The notes under the pieces were generated by a model. The model saw nothing but the letters and a program-made list of their open reading frames with translations, was not told where the DNA came from and searched no databases. A stretch of DNA of 64,000 bases from Strongyloides papillosus (Eukaryota > Nematoda > Chromadorea > Rhabditida > Strongyloididae): contig SRSI01000070.1 of assembly GCA_005656395.1 (NCBI GenBank), positions 62,001 through 126,000 on the forward strand, in the 5' to 3' direction. A program made the translations under genes and the position numbers. Shown piece after piece: positions 22,887 to 34,902 of the stretch. Positions within the stretch are counted from its first letter, which is position 1. Each line of letters opens with the position of its first letter.

Positions 22887-25800
22887 TTTTTCTCACTATA
22901 ATAATATATTTAACTAAAATTAATTTTTATTTTGATGAAAATAGCATTTAACAAACAACAATGTTTGTTACAATGACTGATTTATCAAATCTTTTGATTA
23001 TGTATGTCTCTTTTAACTAACAATTGTAAATTGAATTGAGAAAGAGTGTCTGTGTATCACAATGTATCTTTCAACAACGCAATATAAATATATATATAAA
23101 ATAAATGTGTGCCAGAATATGATGTTCTTTGATTACAAAGAAACGTCTACAACAATCACTTTATTTAATGATCTAAAAAAACAAATCTATTAAATAGTGT
23201 TAATAAATTTTAGATTTAATAAATATGTAATGTTATTCTTAGAAGAATGTTGTTGGTGAATATGGGAGTACATGAAATATGGTGAAATGGTGTGACAAAT
23301 TAATTTTAACTAATTTATGGCATGAATTTCACTGAAATTTATAGGGGGCGTAAGAAATATATGTACAATAGTATGCTCTATTCTATCAAAAATATTTTTG
23401 TTAAAAAATGTCGTGTTAAATCATCGAATTGTTTTTCTTCTGTTTATTGTTAAATATATGAAAGAGAAAAAATAACCGTTAAAAATAATATAATTATATT
23501 TGTTTTCTATTTAAAGAAATTAAAAAATGGAACTTAATTACAGAAAAAAGTATATTAACTAATCTACAAATGCCAACACCACAACAATACAATTTTGTAT
23601 ATAAAAATAAGATAGTAATAAAATAAATTCATTCTACAAACATTTCATCACAAACAAAATAAGTAAAATTAAAAGAACTGTTATTGAGAAATTTTTTGTC
23701 GGTACAAGACTTTATTTAATTTCAAAATAAATGACCAAAACATTTGCAAAAGTTACATAAAAAAATATCCTGATAGCCTTTAAGTAAAATAGTAATTGAA
23801 AGTAATATCATCACCAATGTTTTAAACGGAGGAAATTTCAAAAAAAAACAAATGCAAAAAGTTTACAAAACACTCTTAAAGCTCCAACGTTGTATTTTTT
23901 TACATATATAAACACACACTAATCTTTTTTAATATTTACAAATAGCAAATAATGAGCACCACTTTTTTAATATACAAAAAAATACCGCAATAACATATCA
24001 AAAATATTTTAAAAAATATAATCCTTCAACTCAAAAATAATATAAAACTATTAATCTAATGAGTGTATAAATAATACACTTTTTAAAAGGGTACCTTTAT
24101 CAATTCAAAAATCATTTATACATTATTTCTTAATCTTTATAAACATATAGTAATGTGATATATTTTTATTAATATATTAATTTTAATATACTAACGATTA
24201 TCAAATATTTTAGTAGCAATAAAAATAGGTGATAAAATCTGTAGAAGTAAAAAACTCTAAATTATAATTTATAAAAAACAAATAAATTTCTGTATCAACT
24301 TTATCTTCAATACAAACATTAAAAAACACAACTACTTATCAATTAGTTCAATTTTTGGGAGATAACAAACAGAAACATAAATTATTTAATAATCATTCTC
24401 AACTCAATAAATAATCATAAACAATATAATAAAAAAGTTAACATGTCATTAACATCATTAAGTAAGATATTAAAAGTATGGAATTTACCTTCATATCACC
24501 CCGTGACAAGGTATCAGACATGTATTCATACTTGTAAAATATTTTAAACCTCAAAATATTAATTATCTCAGTGAGTAACTCTTTTTAATAGATTGAATTT
24601 ACACGTTTTCCCTCTTTTAGAACGGAAAATATACATACTGCGGTAATGAAATATAAATAATTGAAGCATACACACTTTATATAACAACAAAAGTTTCATA
24701 ATTCTATTTTGATTATAGAAATAAAATTTAACAATTCTGGGCAACCACCTACAATTATAAATATTCAATTGTAAATATGTTAAAGTAATAAATGATATTT
24801 TATATATAAGAAAACTTCTCAATGAATAATTTCTCTACAAATATAATCCCCCCTACAAATTCCTAATATGAATAGAGGGAAATCTTTGAATCATCATGAA
24901 AAACAAAATTTTAATATTATTTAAATGTCCAATACAGGTAGAAATGATTTAATAAAAAATATTTATGTTATTTCACAACGAAATGTTATGGAAAAAGAAT
25001 GGTTCTTTTTAAAAATATAAATTTCGATCTTAAGAATAGTGATTAGTAATAAATTTTATAATAAAACTTCTCAGCTCCTCATATATTAATAACCGTCATT
25101 ATTTCTATTTATCATGATCAGTTTCTATGCGCTATGTATTTAAATATTAGAAATGTTTCATTTTTGATAACAGTGTAATCATGTAAGCTGTAAAAATATT
25201 GTTGAAGGTTTGTGTCGCAAAAATGAAAGTAAAACTCTCGGGAGTATTATATAGTATATAATAACAATTGTTGTATCAATGACATTTTCTTTTCTTACAA
25301 AGAAACATCAAAGTTTTGAAATTTGAATAAATTATCTAAATTTTTAAAAGACATTCCTCGAATGTATTAACATAACACATACATGGTGAGGGACCATTTT
25401 GATGTAAAAATTAAGATAATTAAAGAGAGAGATATAAAAAGATAATACAAAATAAATTAATAGATAAAATGGCATAGTGTAAACTTTGGTTTTGATAAAT
25501 AAAAATGGTGATAACAATATAAACACATTATCTATACTTAATTGCATTTTTATAGTAAAGAAATAGTTAAGAAAAAAAGATATAAATAACTATCAAAAAG
25601 AGAAATTTACAGTAAAAGTTAAAATAATTTAATTACAACAAATTTAGATGCAATAATGTATTTTCTGATCTGAACTCTATTACATTACTAATTATTCAAC
25701 ATATGATACAACAACTTTATATTCATAAGAAAAAGAGCGCGGCAAAAGTAAACCCTGTAGAGTGATAGTTAAAGTATGAATCCCCTATATGTGATCGACA

Positions 25801-28713
25801 ACATATTAAGGCAGACGGATGATGATAGTTTAATGGCAACACGCTTTATTTTGATGACGGCAATCACAAACACCTCCATTTTACTTTATTTAAGAAATAA
25901 TCTCATAAAGAATAGTGGATAATATTTGATGAATGCATTTATAAATATTGGATTTTAAATGACGTCTATTTCATCAAAGTTTATGAGAGGGTAATAATAT
26001 GTTTTTCGTAGTAGACCAAAAATTAATATAGGGGAACATTTTTTTGGTAGGAATTTATATAGAGAATTATTATAAAATACCAAGCATTTTTTATTTGTTT
26101 TTTGCTGGAAAAATTCCATGTATTAACATATTAATAACTATATAGAAGAATAAAATATGTATGCACATATATTCATTCTTCCCACAACGTATCGATAAAA
26201 TAATTCAATTTGTACAAATTTTGTTTTAAAGATACATTTGATCATCCATATCAGTAGAATATTTTAGTATTAACACATATAAATTATATTTTACAATATT
26301 ATTCTTAAAATATTATATATTAAAGAGTAAGGCATAGATAAAATATTAGTGATTTATATTATAATGACTAAGAGAAATATAAATTGAAACATTACTCTGA
26401 TTGTGAGCATATTTAAAAATTTTTAAAAACATAAAGAGGGAAATGAAAATTCATAGCAAATAATAGACAAGTATATAATAAACAATGTAAATATAAAGGA
26501 AGTGCAAACCTTTATTGTAATATATTTCCCACAAATATTTTAGAAAAAAGAATACAATTTTTTTAGTATTAACTTTTTGTCTTTTATTGTGATAGAGATG
26601 ATTAAAATTTTAGGTATTAAAACATTGTACCAATAAATTGTAACATTTGCCACACATTATCATGTCGTAATGTAATTATTCAATTTTAGTGTAACTATAT
26701 ACCATCTCTGTTTTTAATTAGCCGATCACTTTTGATATATGCTTAAATATTATTACCTAACACTTTAAAAGATACTTTGACAATCAAAGTACAATGTTAA
26801 AATTAAATATGATGTATTTAATTATGCAATTTTCATCATATTATTTAACTTACAATGTTTATATGATACGGGATGAATTTTTACAATTCCTGTCAATTCA
26901 ATAAGACAAATGGTACAATTTAATTCAATTTTGATGTAATCAAATTGTCAATTTCAGTGGAGCATAAAAAAACGGTATTGATACATCACCAATTAAATTT
27001 GGTATGTGTCATCTCTTAAATTTTTTAATTATACAACGATTACTTAATTAAAAATAACATTTATACCATAACCAAATAAATAATAAAAATAATAATATAA
27101 TTATAATTAGACTTTCCTAAGTGAAATATGTTATAGATATTTAAAAATGCATAAGAAAAAAAAGTGTATTAGATAATATCCTTGAAAAGTGTAAACTTTA
27201 CTAGTTTTGGTGACATTTAAAAGTTACTCAAAAAGATTTATAAAAATTCTATAATCAAATGCAATAAAATTTATAATTAGTTGATTTGCTAATTAATTTT
27301 TTAATCAATACAGTTATTGTTATTTAGTAAACAGAAGTTGACTAATTAAAAAACAATATTGTTGTTTATTTTACTTAATAATTATTATAATCTATTTTTA
27401 CTATAAAATCAAAAATATTGTATTGGGTAATTATTAAAACAAACAAATTGATATTATTTGTATTTTCTAAAAATAAATTATTAAGTCTTGAAAAAATACT
27501 CTAAAATGAAGCATCACTTAAAATGTATTTACATCATCCCATTTAGCATACGTGACTATATATATTTGGCAAATTTTAGCCATTTTTTAAAAATAATTAT
27601 TTAGAGTGTTCCAAAATAACATCAACATAGAGTAACTGAAAATATTTTTAAATTAACATTTTTTTATAAGTTTTTAAGAGATAACAGTCAAATATTAGAT
27701 AAAATATTAGTAGAAATATTGTTTAGAAGTAGAGTGCATTAAAAAATTTTATTTGAGGGTATTTGAATATATGATTATATCATAAAAATTTACTCCAAAC
27801 TTTTATGGCCTTTAAATTCCCTCATGTTATATCTGAAATTATCATTTTTTTTGTTGTTATGACGTAGGAATAAAAAAAACTTTTTGTATTGAATAATATG
27901 AAAAACGAACATTATAAAATAAATTTGACTATTATTAATTACTATGGTAAATTTATACGTTTATAGTAGAAGATTTTTTTTATGATAAGACATTTTTGAT
28001 TTGTATTGTGTAGTAACTTCCATATATAATTCAAACAAGTAGCATACAAAGGAGGCCCAATAAACTTAATATTTAATGCATGATTATTTAATATCCTTTA
28101 GATTGTGTACTATTTTGACAAATTCAAATATATTATATTTAATATCTTTCTTAATATTTTGCGTGTATCTAAAAAAATTTCTATGTACATTTATTTACGT
28201 AATATTAAATTTCTATAAACATTTTAATTCATTATTTTTTTAGGAATTTCTTATATATTTAACGCTAAATAATTTTATTATTAAATATGTACATGAAAAT
28301 TATCTATTTTAACCTTCTTTTTTGCATATTGTTAATAAACTAGAATTAGTATAAAATTGCTATACTTTAGTGATTATTTTGAGCTAAAAAATGTTAACTA
28401 ATCATTTGATAACCTAAACTTTTTTGATAATTATAATAGAAACCATATAAGAACTTGTTAATTGATAATCTTGTAATTAATAAAAATAAAACTATGCATA
28501 AATTAATCCATTTTTAAAATTTTATTTCTATTTTAAACTATAACATTGAGTTTAATAATATGCATCAACCGGTTGTTATTGAAAAAGCTATTCAAAAGAC
28601 AATACGATTTATGTTTTATGCCACTTTATTTAATAATTTAACCTTGTGATGATTAATTTTTACAAAATGGTATACTTTCATTCATTTATAGATTTATTTG
28701 TATATACCTTGGT
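22887..28713. other. Large gene-free region between divergent genes
   Basis: About 5.8 kb between the 5' ends of the Ig gene (minus) and the galactosyltransferase gene (plus). No protein family was recognised. Two less AT-rich islands stand out: 24489-24521 (a short ATG-led segment ending at a donor site, minus strand) and 25735-25900 (contains a 36-codon minus-strand ORF). It probably holds regulatory DNA or noncoding exons. Confidence 0.5.
25769..25879 (-). other. 36-aa ORF in a GC-richer island, unrecognised
   Basis: The minus-strand ORF begins MEVFVIAVIKIKRVAIKLSS and ends TYRGFIL. The surrounding 160 bases have clearly more G and C than the flanks. This could be a conserved noncoding element, a small exon or a short peptide gene. 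Confidence 0.2.
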
Positions 28714-30123
28714 ATGGTCTATTTGGGAGGTTTAATTCGCGATGCTACTTATTTTATCTTTGGTCTATCTATTGGTATTTTAATTATGCTCTTGTATATG
28801 AATAATATTTTTGCTAGGAAAGATTATGATCTTTGTAGTGAACGATTTAGGAGAGGTGCAAAAGGAAATGGAAGTGGAGATAGTGAAACTGTTTGGCCTA
28901 CAACTCCTTTGGAGGAAGAAAGTAAAAATTCAAGCAAGAGTACTAAGAATGGAACTGACACATCAAAAACTCACAAAGAAAAGTTGAAACACGACAATTC
29001 AGAAAGCCATAATTCAACCGGTAAATTTAATTTTTCCTTATTTAAAATCTCTTAAATTATAGACAAAAATACTCTCGATAAAGTTATATACGAAAATGTC
29101 CGCATCTTATGTTGGATTATGACTCACCCAAATAATACATACAAAAGAGCAATTCATGTCAATGAGACATGGGGTAAGAAATGCACAAAAATAATATTCG
29201 TAAATGCTGATCCTAAAAGTGGCCTTCCGAGTGTTGATCTTAACTTTACCGCTGGTTATAAATATTTGTGGCAAAAAACAAAAAGGACACTTGCTTATTT
29301 ATATAAAACAGAGCTTGATAATTACGATTGGTTTTTGAAGGCGGATGATGATACTTATGTTATAATGGAAAATTTACGTTTTATGTTGTTAGCGTATCCT
29401 TCCAGTATTCCTGTTTATTTTGGTTGTAGATTTAAGCCATATGTCAAACAAGGTTATATGTCCGGTGGAGCAGGATATGTATTATCGAGGTATGTTATTA
29501 TTGTAAATTTTATAATTTTGATACAATATTTTAGGAGAGCTTTAAAGGATTTTAATGAGAAAGCATTAAATGATCCAAGGAAATGTAAAAGTGGTGATAC
29601 TGGAACTGAAGATCTTGAAGTAGGGAAATGTCTTCAGAATGCAGGAGTTATTGCGGGTGATTCAAGAGATGGGAAAGGAAGACACAGGATGTTTCCTTTA
29701 AGTCCAACTCATCATCTCGATGGTAGAAACGCGACAGCAAAATCATCAATTCCAAAATGGGTTTATAATTACATGTACTACCCATTAAAGGATACAAAAG
29801 AATGTTGCAGTGAAACTATGATATCTTTTCATTATGTAACCCCACAACTTATGTATACAATTCACAATTTTCTTTACTTCGTTCAACCATTTGGATTAAA
29901 AAGAGATAAATTAACACAAAGTCTAAAAAAGAATGAAAACCCACTGGAATTTGCTAAAAAATTATCTAGATTAAATGCCCATAAGTTGACACCTTCAAAA
30001 GAAATGCAACTTTTTCCAACTAAAGCACCACCTTCGAAAAAACATGAAGCGACCAAACATTCCAATTCAAAGAATGAATCGGAAGGCAGTTTAACTAAAT
30101 CGTCTACAAAAAAAATACCATAA
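28714..30123 (+). CDS. Core-1 beta-1,3-galactosyltransferase (C1GALT1/T-synthase-like), three exons
   Basis: Exons are 28714-29020, 29063-29489 and 29535-30123 (introns 42 and 45 bases; the second has no stop and could be read through). The product is 440 aa, longer than human C1GALT1 (363). It is a type II Golgi protein with a membrane anchor at about 12-30, then a Ser/Thr/Lys-rich stem. The catalytic domain shows RILCWIMTHP, DWFLKADDDTYV (Asp197-199, the metal/UDP-sugar motif), FKPYVKQGYMSGGAGYVLS, GTEDLEVGKCLQ, AGDSRD, a PLSPTHHL segment and CCSETMISFHYV. This enzyme adds galactose to Ser/Thr-linked GalNAc to make core-1 O-glycans. After the domain there is an unusual Lys/Ser-rich tail (about residues 370-440). 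Confidence 0.92.
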
Positions 30124-30530
30124 ACAAGTAACCAAAATACTAAAATTATAAGTTCTACAAAACATTCCTAGAAAGGTAGATTTTTAGAGATATCTTTTAT
30201 ATCTCTGTTCATTATACCCAGATTATTACAGACTAAAAAGTAACGGGTTATATATTAAAATAATAAAATTAACTAATTCATCTTGTATTTTACTATGCGC
30301 CGATAAAATAATTTGACAAAAGTTACTAACAAAAACGGGATATGTTTTGTGAAAAGTAACATATTTTTATTTATACATTAGAGATATTAAATCTCTCCTA
30401 AGGTAATTTAAATTTTTTAGATATAAAAACCTGTTCACTGTTATCTTTTCTTGAGCCTACAAAATAAATAACCTAAATTAAAAAGTATATAAATGGAGTT
30501 GGGTATTTTAAAATATACCAAAACGTCAAA
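30124..30530. other. Intergenic with two small hairpins, upstream of the collagen
   Basis: AGAGATATCTTTTATATCTCT (30186-30206) and AGAGATATTAAATCTCT (30380-30396) are related stem-loops. The first could belong to the 3' flank of the preceding gene. Confidence 0.4.
30486..30493 (+). promoter_or_regulatory. TATA box of the cuticle collagen
   Basis: TATATAAA lies about 40 bases before the start codon, in the spacing common for nematode collagen promoters. Confidence 0.45.
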
Positions 30531-31622
30531 ATGCATATTTCAACTGCTACCTATTTGGCATCCGCTATTTCTGGCATAACACTCTTTGTATCACTTGCTG
30601 CATTCATTATTATCTACAATGATGTACAAAGTGTATGGGGAGATCTCGATAATGAGATGAGTGCTTTTAGAACTAGAACAAACGATATCTGGAAGGATAT
30701 GGTTTCAATTTCATCCACTCAAGTTCGTCATCGTCGTGATACCTATGAAACTATTCCATCAGGATATGGTGAAAATGTACCAGAAAAGACAGCCACAACA
30801 ACCACTGCATATGGAGAACCAGCAACACCAGGATACGAAGGTCCAGTACCACCATCAGGTGGAGTAACTCCAGTATTACCAGCAGCTGGTGGTGTTCCAC
30901 CAACTGTTAACCCAGGAGTTGCACGTGGAGAAGCTCAACCACCATCAATCCCACCAAGTATTGGTGCACCAGGATCAAATGGATGTATGTGTAATGCTAA
31001 CAACAAATGCCCAGCTGGACCACCAGGACCAAAGGGATTGACAGGACCAGCAGGAGCACCAGGTGTACCAGGAGTTGACGGAGTTCCAGGAGTCGATGCT
31101 AGTGATATGACCCCAACACCACAAGATACATCAGCTTGCTTCAACTGCCCAGCCGGACCACAAGGAGCACCAGGACCATTAGGTAAACCAGGACCAAGAG
31201 GTTTAGTAGGAACACCAGGACGTAACGGACTTAATGGATTAGATGGACAACCAGGTACACCAGGAGAACAAGGAGGATTAGGACCAATTGGACCAGTAGG
31301 ACCAGCAGGATTAGTTGGTGATAAGGGACTTGATAGATTCCAAGAAATCGGACGCAAAGGACCACGTGGACCACGCGGTCAAACAGGAGTTCAAGGACCA
31401 GTTGGACCAGTCGGAAAAGCATCACCACCAGGAGCACCAGGAATCCAAGGACCAACCGGTCCAAAGGGACAATCTGGACCACAAGGACCAGAAGGAGTCG
31501 TTGGAGAGCCAGGAAATCCAGGAAGACCAGGAAAAGATGCTGGATATTGTCCATGCCCAGAAAAGGGAGGTGCTGCTGCTGTTAGTGCTGCTAGCAACTA
31601 CAACAAAAAGAGACGTCTCTAA
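30531..31622 (+). CDS. Nematode cuticle collagen
   Basis: A single exon of 363 aa. The N-terminus (about residues 5-58) is the cuticle collagen N-terminal domain, with a membrane-spanning signal anchor (SAISGITLFVSLAAFIIIYN) and the VWGDLDNEM region. RHRR at 66-69 is the furin-type processing site. A Pro/Thr-rich part and a Cys cluster (CMCNANNKC) precede the first Gly-X-Y block; a second pair (CFNC) divides it from the main block, which is broken at about GLDRFQEIGRKG. The end has CPCP and a basic KKRRL tail. Cys clusters flanking the triple helix are typical and form inter-chain links in the cuticle. Codon use is strongly biased (CCA, GGA), a sign of high expression. Confidence 0.95.
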   Translation: MHISTATYLASAISGITLFVSLAAFIIIYNDVQSVWGDLDNEMSAFRTRTNDIWKDMVSISSTQVRHRRDTYETIPSGYGENVPEKTATTTTAYGEPATPGYEGPVPPSGGVTPVLPAAGGVPPTVNPGVARGEAQPPSIPPSIGAPGSNGCMCNANNKCPAGPPGPKGLTGPAGAPGVPGVDGVPGVDASDMTPTPQDTSACFNCPAGPQGAPGPLGKPGPRGLVGTPGRNGLNGLDGQPGTPGEQGGLGPIGPVGPAGLVGDKGLDRFQEIGRKGPRGPRGQTGVQGPVGPVGKASPPGAPGIQGPTGPKGQSGPQGPEGVVGEPGNPGRPGKDAGYCPCPEKGGAAAVSAASNYNKKRRL

Positions 31623-33391
31623 TTTATATGCATTTTATAAATTATTATTTTGATTTTAACAGAAAATAAAATTGAAATTCTCTAAAGATTATCTTATCAT
31701 ATATTTTATTAGTTAAGCTCTTTTTTTACCTGTAAAAATCCGTTGTTGTTTTAGTATCTTGCCTTAACACATTTAAATCGTTAAAATTTTGTTGACAAAA
31801 TATATTAAATAACTTTATTTAACGATAAAAAAATTTAGTAGATAGAAAATTTATTAAAAAAGAAAATATATCACTAATGTGATTACTTAAATATATATTT
31901 TGGTGTTTCTTCGAATATCTATAATGATATGTTCCCAATGTACTGCGTACTCCTCAATATTTACATTTGACAATAAATATTTATATTAGTTTACTTAAAA
32001 AATGTCTAATTGAAATACAAATAATATACTTTGTTTTTATATTTTTCCCATAAATTAATTTTAATTAGGGTTATCTTTTGATGTTTGAAAATTGTTTGAG
32101 GGAATTTATAAACAAAATTGAGATAATTTATTATGTTATTAATAGTTTTTCCAATAAAATTAGGTATTAACTTTATGAAGGATATAACAATAAAACAATA
32201 CCTTTCCTGCAGTGGGTTAATGTCGTTTAAAAAATTTACAACTTTAAAATAAAGCTATAAAATCAATTTTTGTCATTTATAAATTTTTATTCTTACAATG
32301 ATAAATGAATAAAAATTTGACATATATTCAAAATTACTAGTAATATCAAACAAATGTTTATTTCTAATATTCTAAAAAGGGTAGGCAAAATCCGTGGGAA
32401 GATAGAAAAATTACATGTAACAAATTAAAATATTGTCGAACATAATATATATTTGATTACCAAAAGTATATTAATATCTTAACAATTAATATGTTAATTT
32501 ATTTCAATTTTTAAAATTATCTGGATTGAAGAAATCCATTTGGATAGTATTTAAATAAAAAATGATAAGATTGTTCTTCTGTAGTATTGAATTTGGCTAT
32601 AGAATCTTGATAATTTTCTCTCAAATTTGTGCTTTATTAATTCGAACAAGTAATACTTTGCTTTGTATAGATATTTACTTTATAGAAACATATTTATACT
32701 TCTTTCTCATTAAATCACTATAAAGCCCTACAACTCACCTTACAAGTGAAGTTGATCCCAAAAAGGCTTCTTTACCATCTAAAGTAACATCAAAAAGTAA
32801 CAAAATATCCTACTGACGGTCCATACTTTTGGATCACCTAGACGCCAAACCTCATTCATCAGATTGAGTTAGCTTTGTGAGTATCATCCCTACTACCTGA
32901 AGCAACTATCTCTTCCAGAAACTTGCCCTAATGACAGTCCACATTTAAAAGTACTAGAAGTCACATCTAATGACAATAAAAGTCACTTAACTGTTTTAAC
33001 CTCTCCAAAATGATATCTTCATCACTTGAATTAGCTTAAACATTTATAATGGATTTTGAAGCAGGCCTTAAGAAGTCTACAAAGACTGGAGAGTCTCAGA
33101 AATACTCCGAGATCATCTTCTAAACCTAAAATTGTCATTTTATGAATTATTTTCTACCTTCACATAAGACCAAAAGGTTAGCAAATAATTATTTTGTAAT
33201 CTAATTATATTAAATTGTAAGAAAATGTTTAATCTAGTCATAACTTTTAGATGACAATCAAACAGGGAGTCTTATTCTTAAGTAATAAGGATTTTTTTGC
33301 GATGTTAACCACTAATATTATATATCTAATATCTTCCCGGTTGTAAGCTGTACGGAAAAATGCAAAATTATATACAGCCATCTTAACTGTA
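31623..33391. other. Gene-free stretch with a GC-richer relic
   Basis: Mostly AT-rich noncoding DNA. Positions 32720-33130 are clearly richer in G and C and contain broken reading frames with many stops (for example a run reading EAGLKKSTKTGESQ); this looks like a decayed retroelement or gene, but no family could be named. Confidence 0.45.
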
Positions 33392-34283
33392 CAGGATGTC
33401 CAGGAAGTCTCTCAAAAAATTTGAATAAAAATAACTCTCGTCAATGTAAACGTATTTTTATTTGATTATATCTATTTAAAAGCTTAACTTCTGACTTAAA
33501 AGATCCTTTAAACAGACTGTAAAATATAAATTAAAAATGAAGTTATGGCTATTTATGTGACCTCTATTTTTATCCATGATTTCTGGGATTTTTTAACTTT
33601 TTCAAAACTATGCAACGTTTTGTAAACTTATTATATTTTTGCACTTTTATATGCATCTGATAGCCCAACTTCTGTTCTACAAAATAAAGTTTAGAAGCAT
33701 CATTATATATTTATATTATTTTAAGATATGAGTACTATTGTAAGAAATATTTTTTAAACAATTTTCGAACTAATAAAAATATATATTAAAAAATATTCAT
33801 GTTTATGATTAAAAAAAAGGTCAACAAAAATTTAATCATATAAAATTTTATTAATTAGCAATAGTAGTTGAATATTTACTTTTAATTCTTATAAAAATAA
33901 TTAGAAGGAATAAAAAATTATTTTCATCATGAAAAAATGAAAACCATTTCGTTTCATAATTCTGTTCATAATAAATACATAATAATGATTTTTAAACTAT
34001 TTTGTAGAGCAGAAGAAGGGGTATCAGATGCATATGAAAGTGTAAAAATATAATAAGTTTTCAAAAAGTCACATAGTTTTGAAAAAGTTAAAAAATCTTC
34101 GAAAAAACGAAGGTCATATAAAAAATCATAACTACATTTGAAATTAGTATTCTAACATTCTGTTTGAAGCAATTTTTAAGTAAGTAGTTAAGTTTTCAAA
34201 TGGATCTAATTTCATAAAAATACGCTTGCATTAAAGAGAGTGATTTCTATTCAAATTATTTCAGTATACAATTAGACATTCTG
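33392..34283. mobile_element. TA-flanked foldback element with long arms
   Basis: Ends read CAGGATGTCC on the left and AGACATTCTG on the right (inverse CAGAATGTCT), each next to TA. The arms are about 320 bases long and imperfect: left-arm 'gcatctgatagcccaacttctg' pairs with right-arm 'agaagaaggggtatcagatgc'. No transposase reading frame is visible. Likely a non-autonomous Tc1/mariner-type element. Confidence 0.7.
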
Positions 34284-34902
34284 TATGACACATTTTGAAA
34301 AGTAAAAATATGAAACAATAGTTAAACATAATATTATAAAAATTAATAAGAAATGGGAAAACTTTATACTAAAAGATGAGAAAGGATTGTGATAAAAATT
34401 TAAAAGATAAATTTCAATAACTTTATGAATAAGTTAATAAACTTAAATTAAAACTATCAGATAGATTTCAATTTAACGCAAACGAATAAAATAATTATAA
34501 AGTTTATTTAACCATCATTTCTAATACTTTTTATACTTTTAAAAAATACTCGATTTGTTCCAATACATAAATTAGTTGGTATAAAAAAATACAAATATAT
34601 AGTGGTTATTATGAAATGTTTTCAAAAGAAAAATATTGTTTTGTTATTCAGTCAAAATTGTCCGACAAAGTCAGACGAAGGCATGATAATTGGTTAGTAT
34701 AATAAATAAAAACTGATATAACTTTTATTTAATGAGTGGAAATAATTTAAAGAGATTACAAAATTAATAATAGCAATTAATTATTAAATTTGGACAACTT
34801 TTTGATAGAGTTGTCAAACCTGTAAAATCTTTTTCTTGTAAATGTTTATGAAAAGTGACGTAATGAGTCATACCTAACAATATAATGTACGGTACTGTGA
34901 TT
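34284..34902. other. Intergenic, 3' flank of the secreted gene
   Basis: AT-rich with nothing recognisable. Confidence 0.5.

Noticed and set aside
31231..31554. Long open frames on the minus strand opposite the collagen
   Set aside because: They arise from the Gly-Pro repeat read backwards; the plus-strand collagen explains the region fully.
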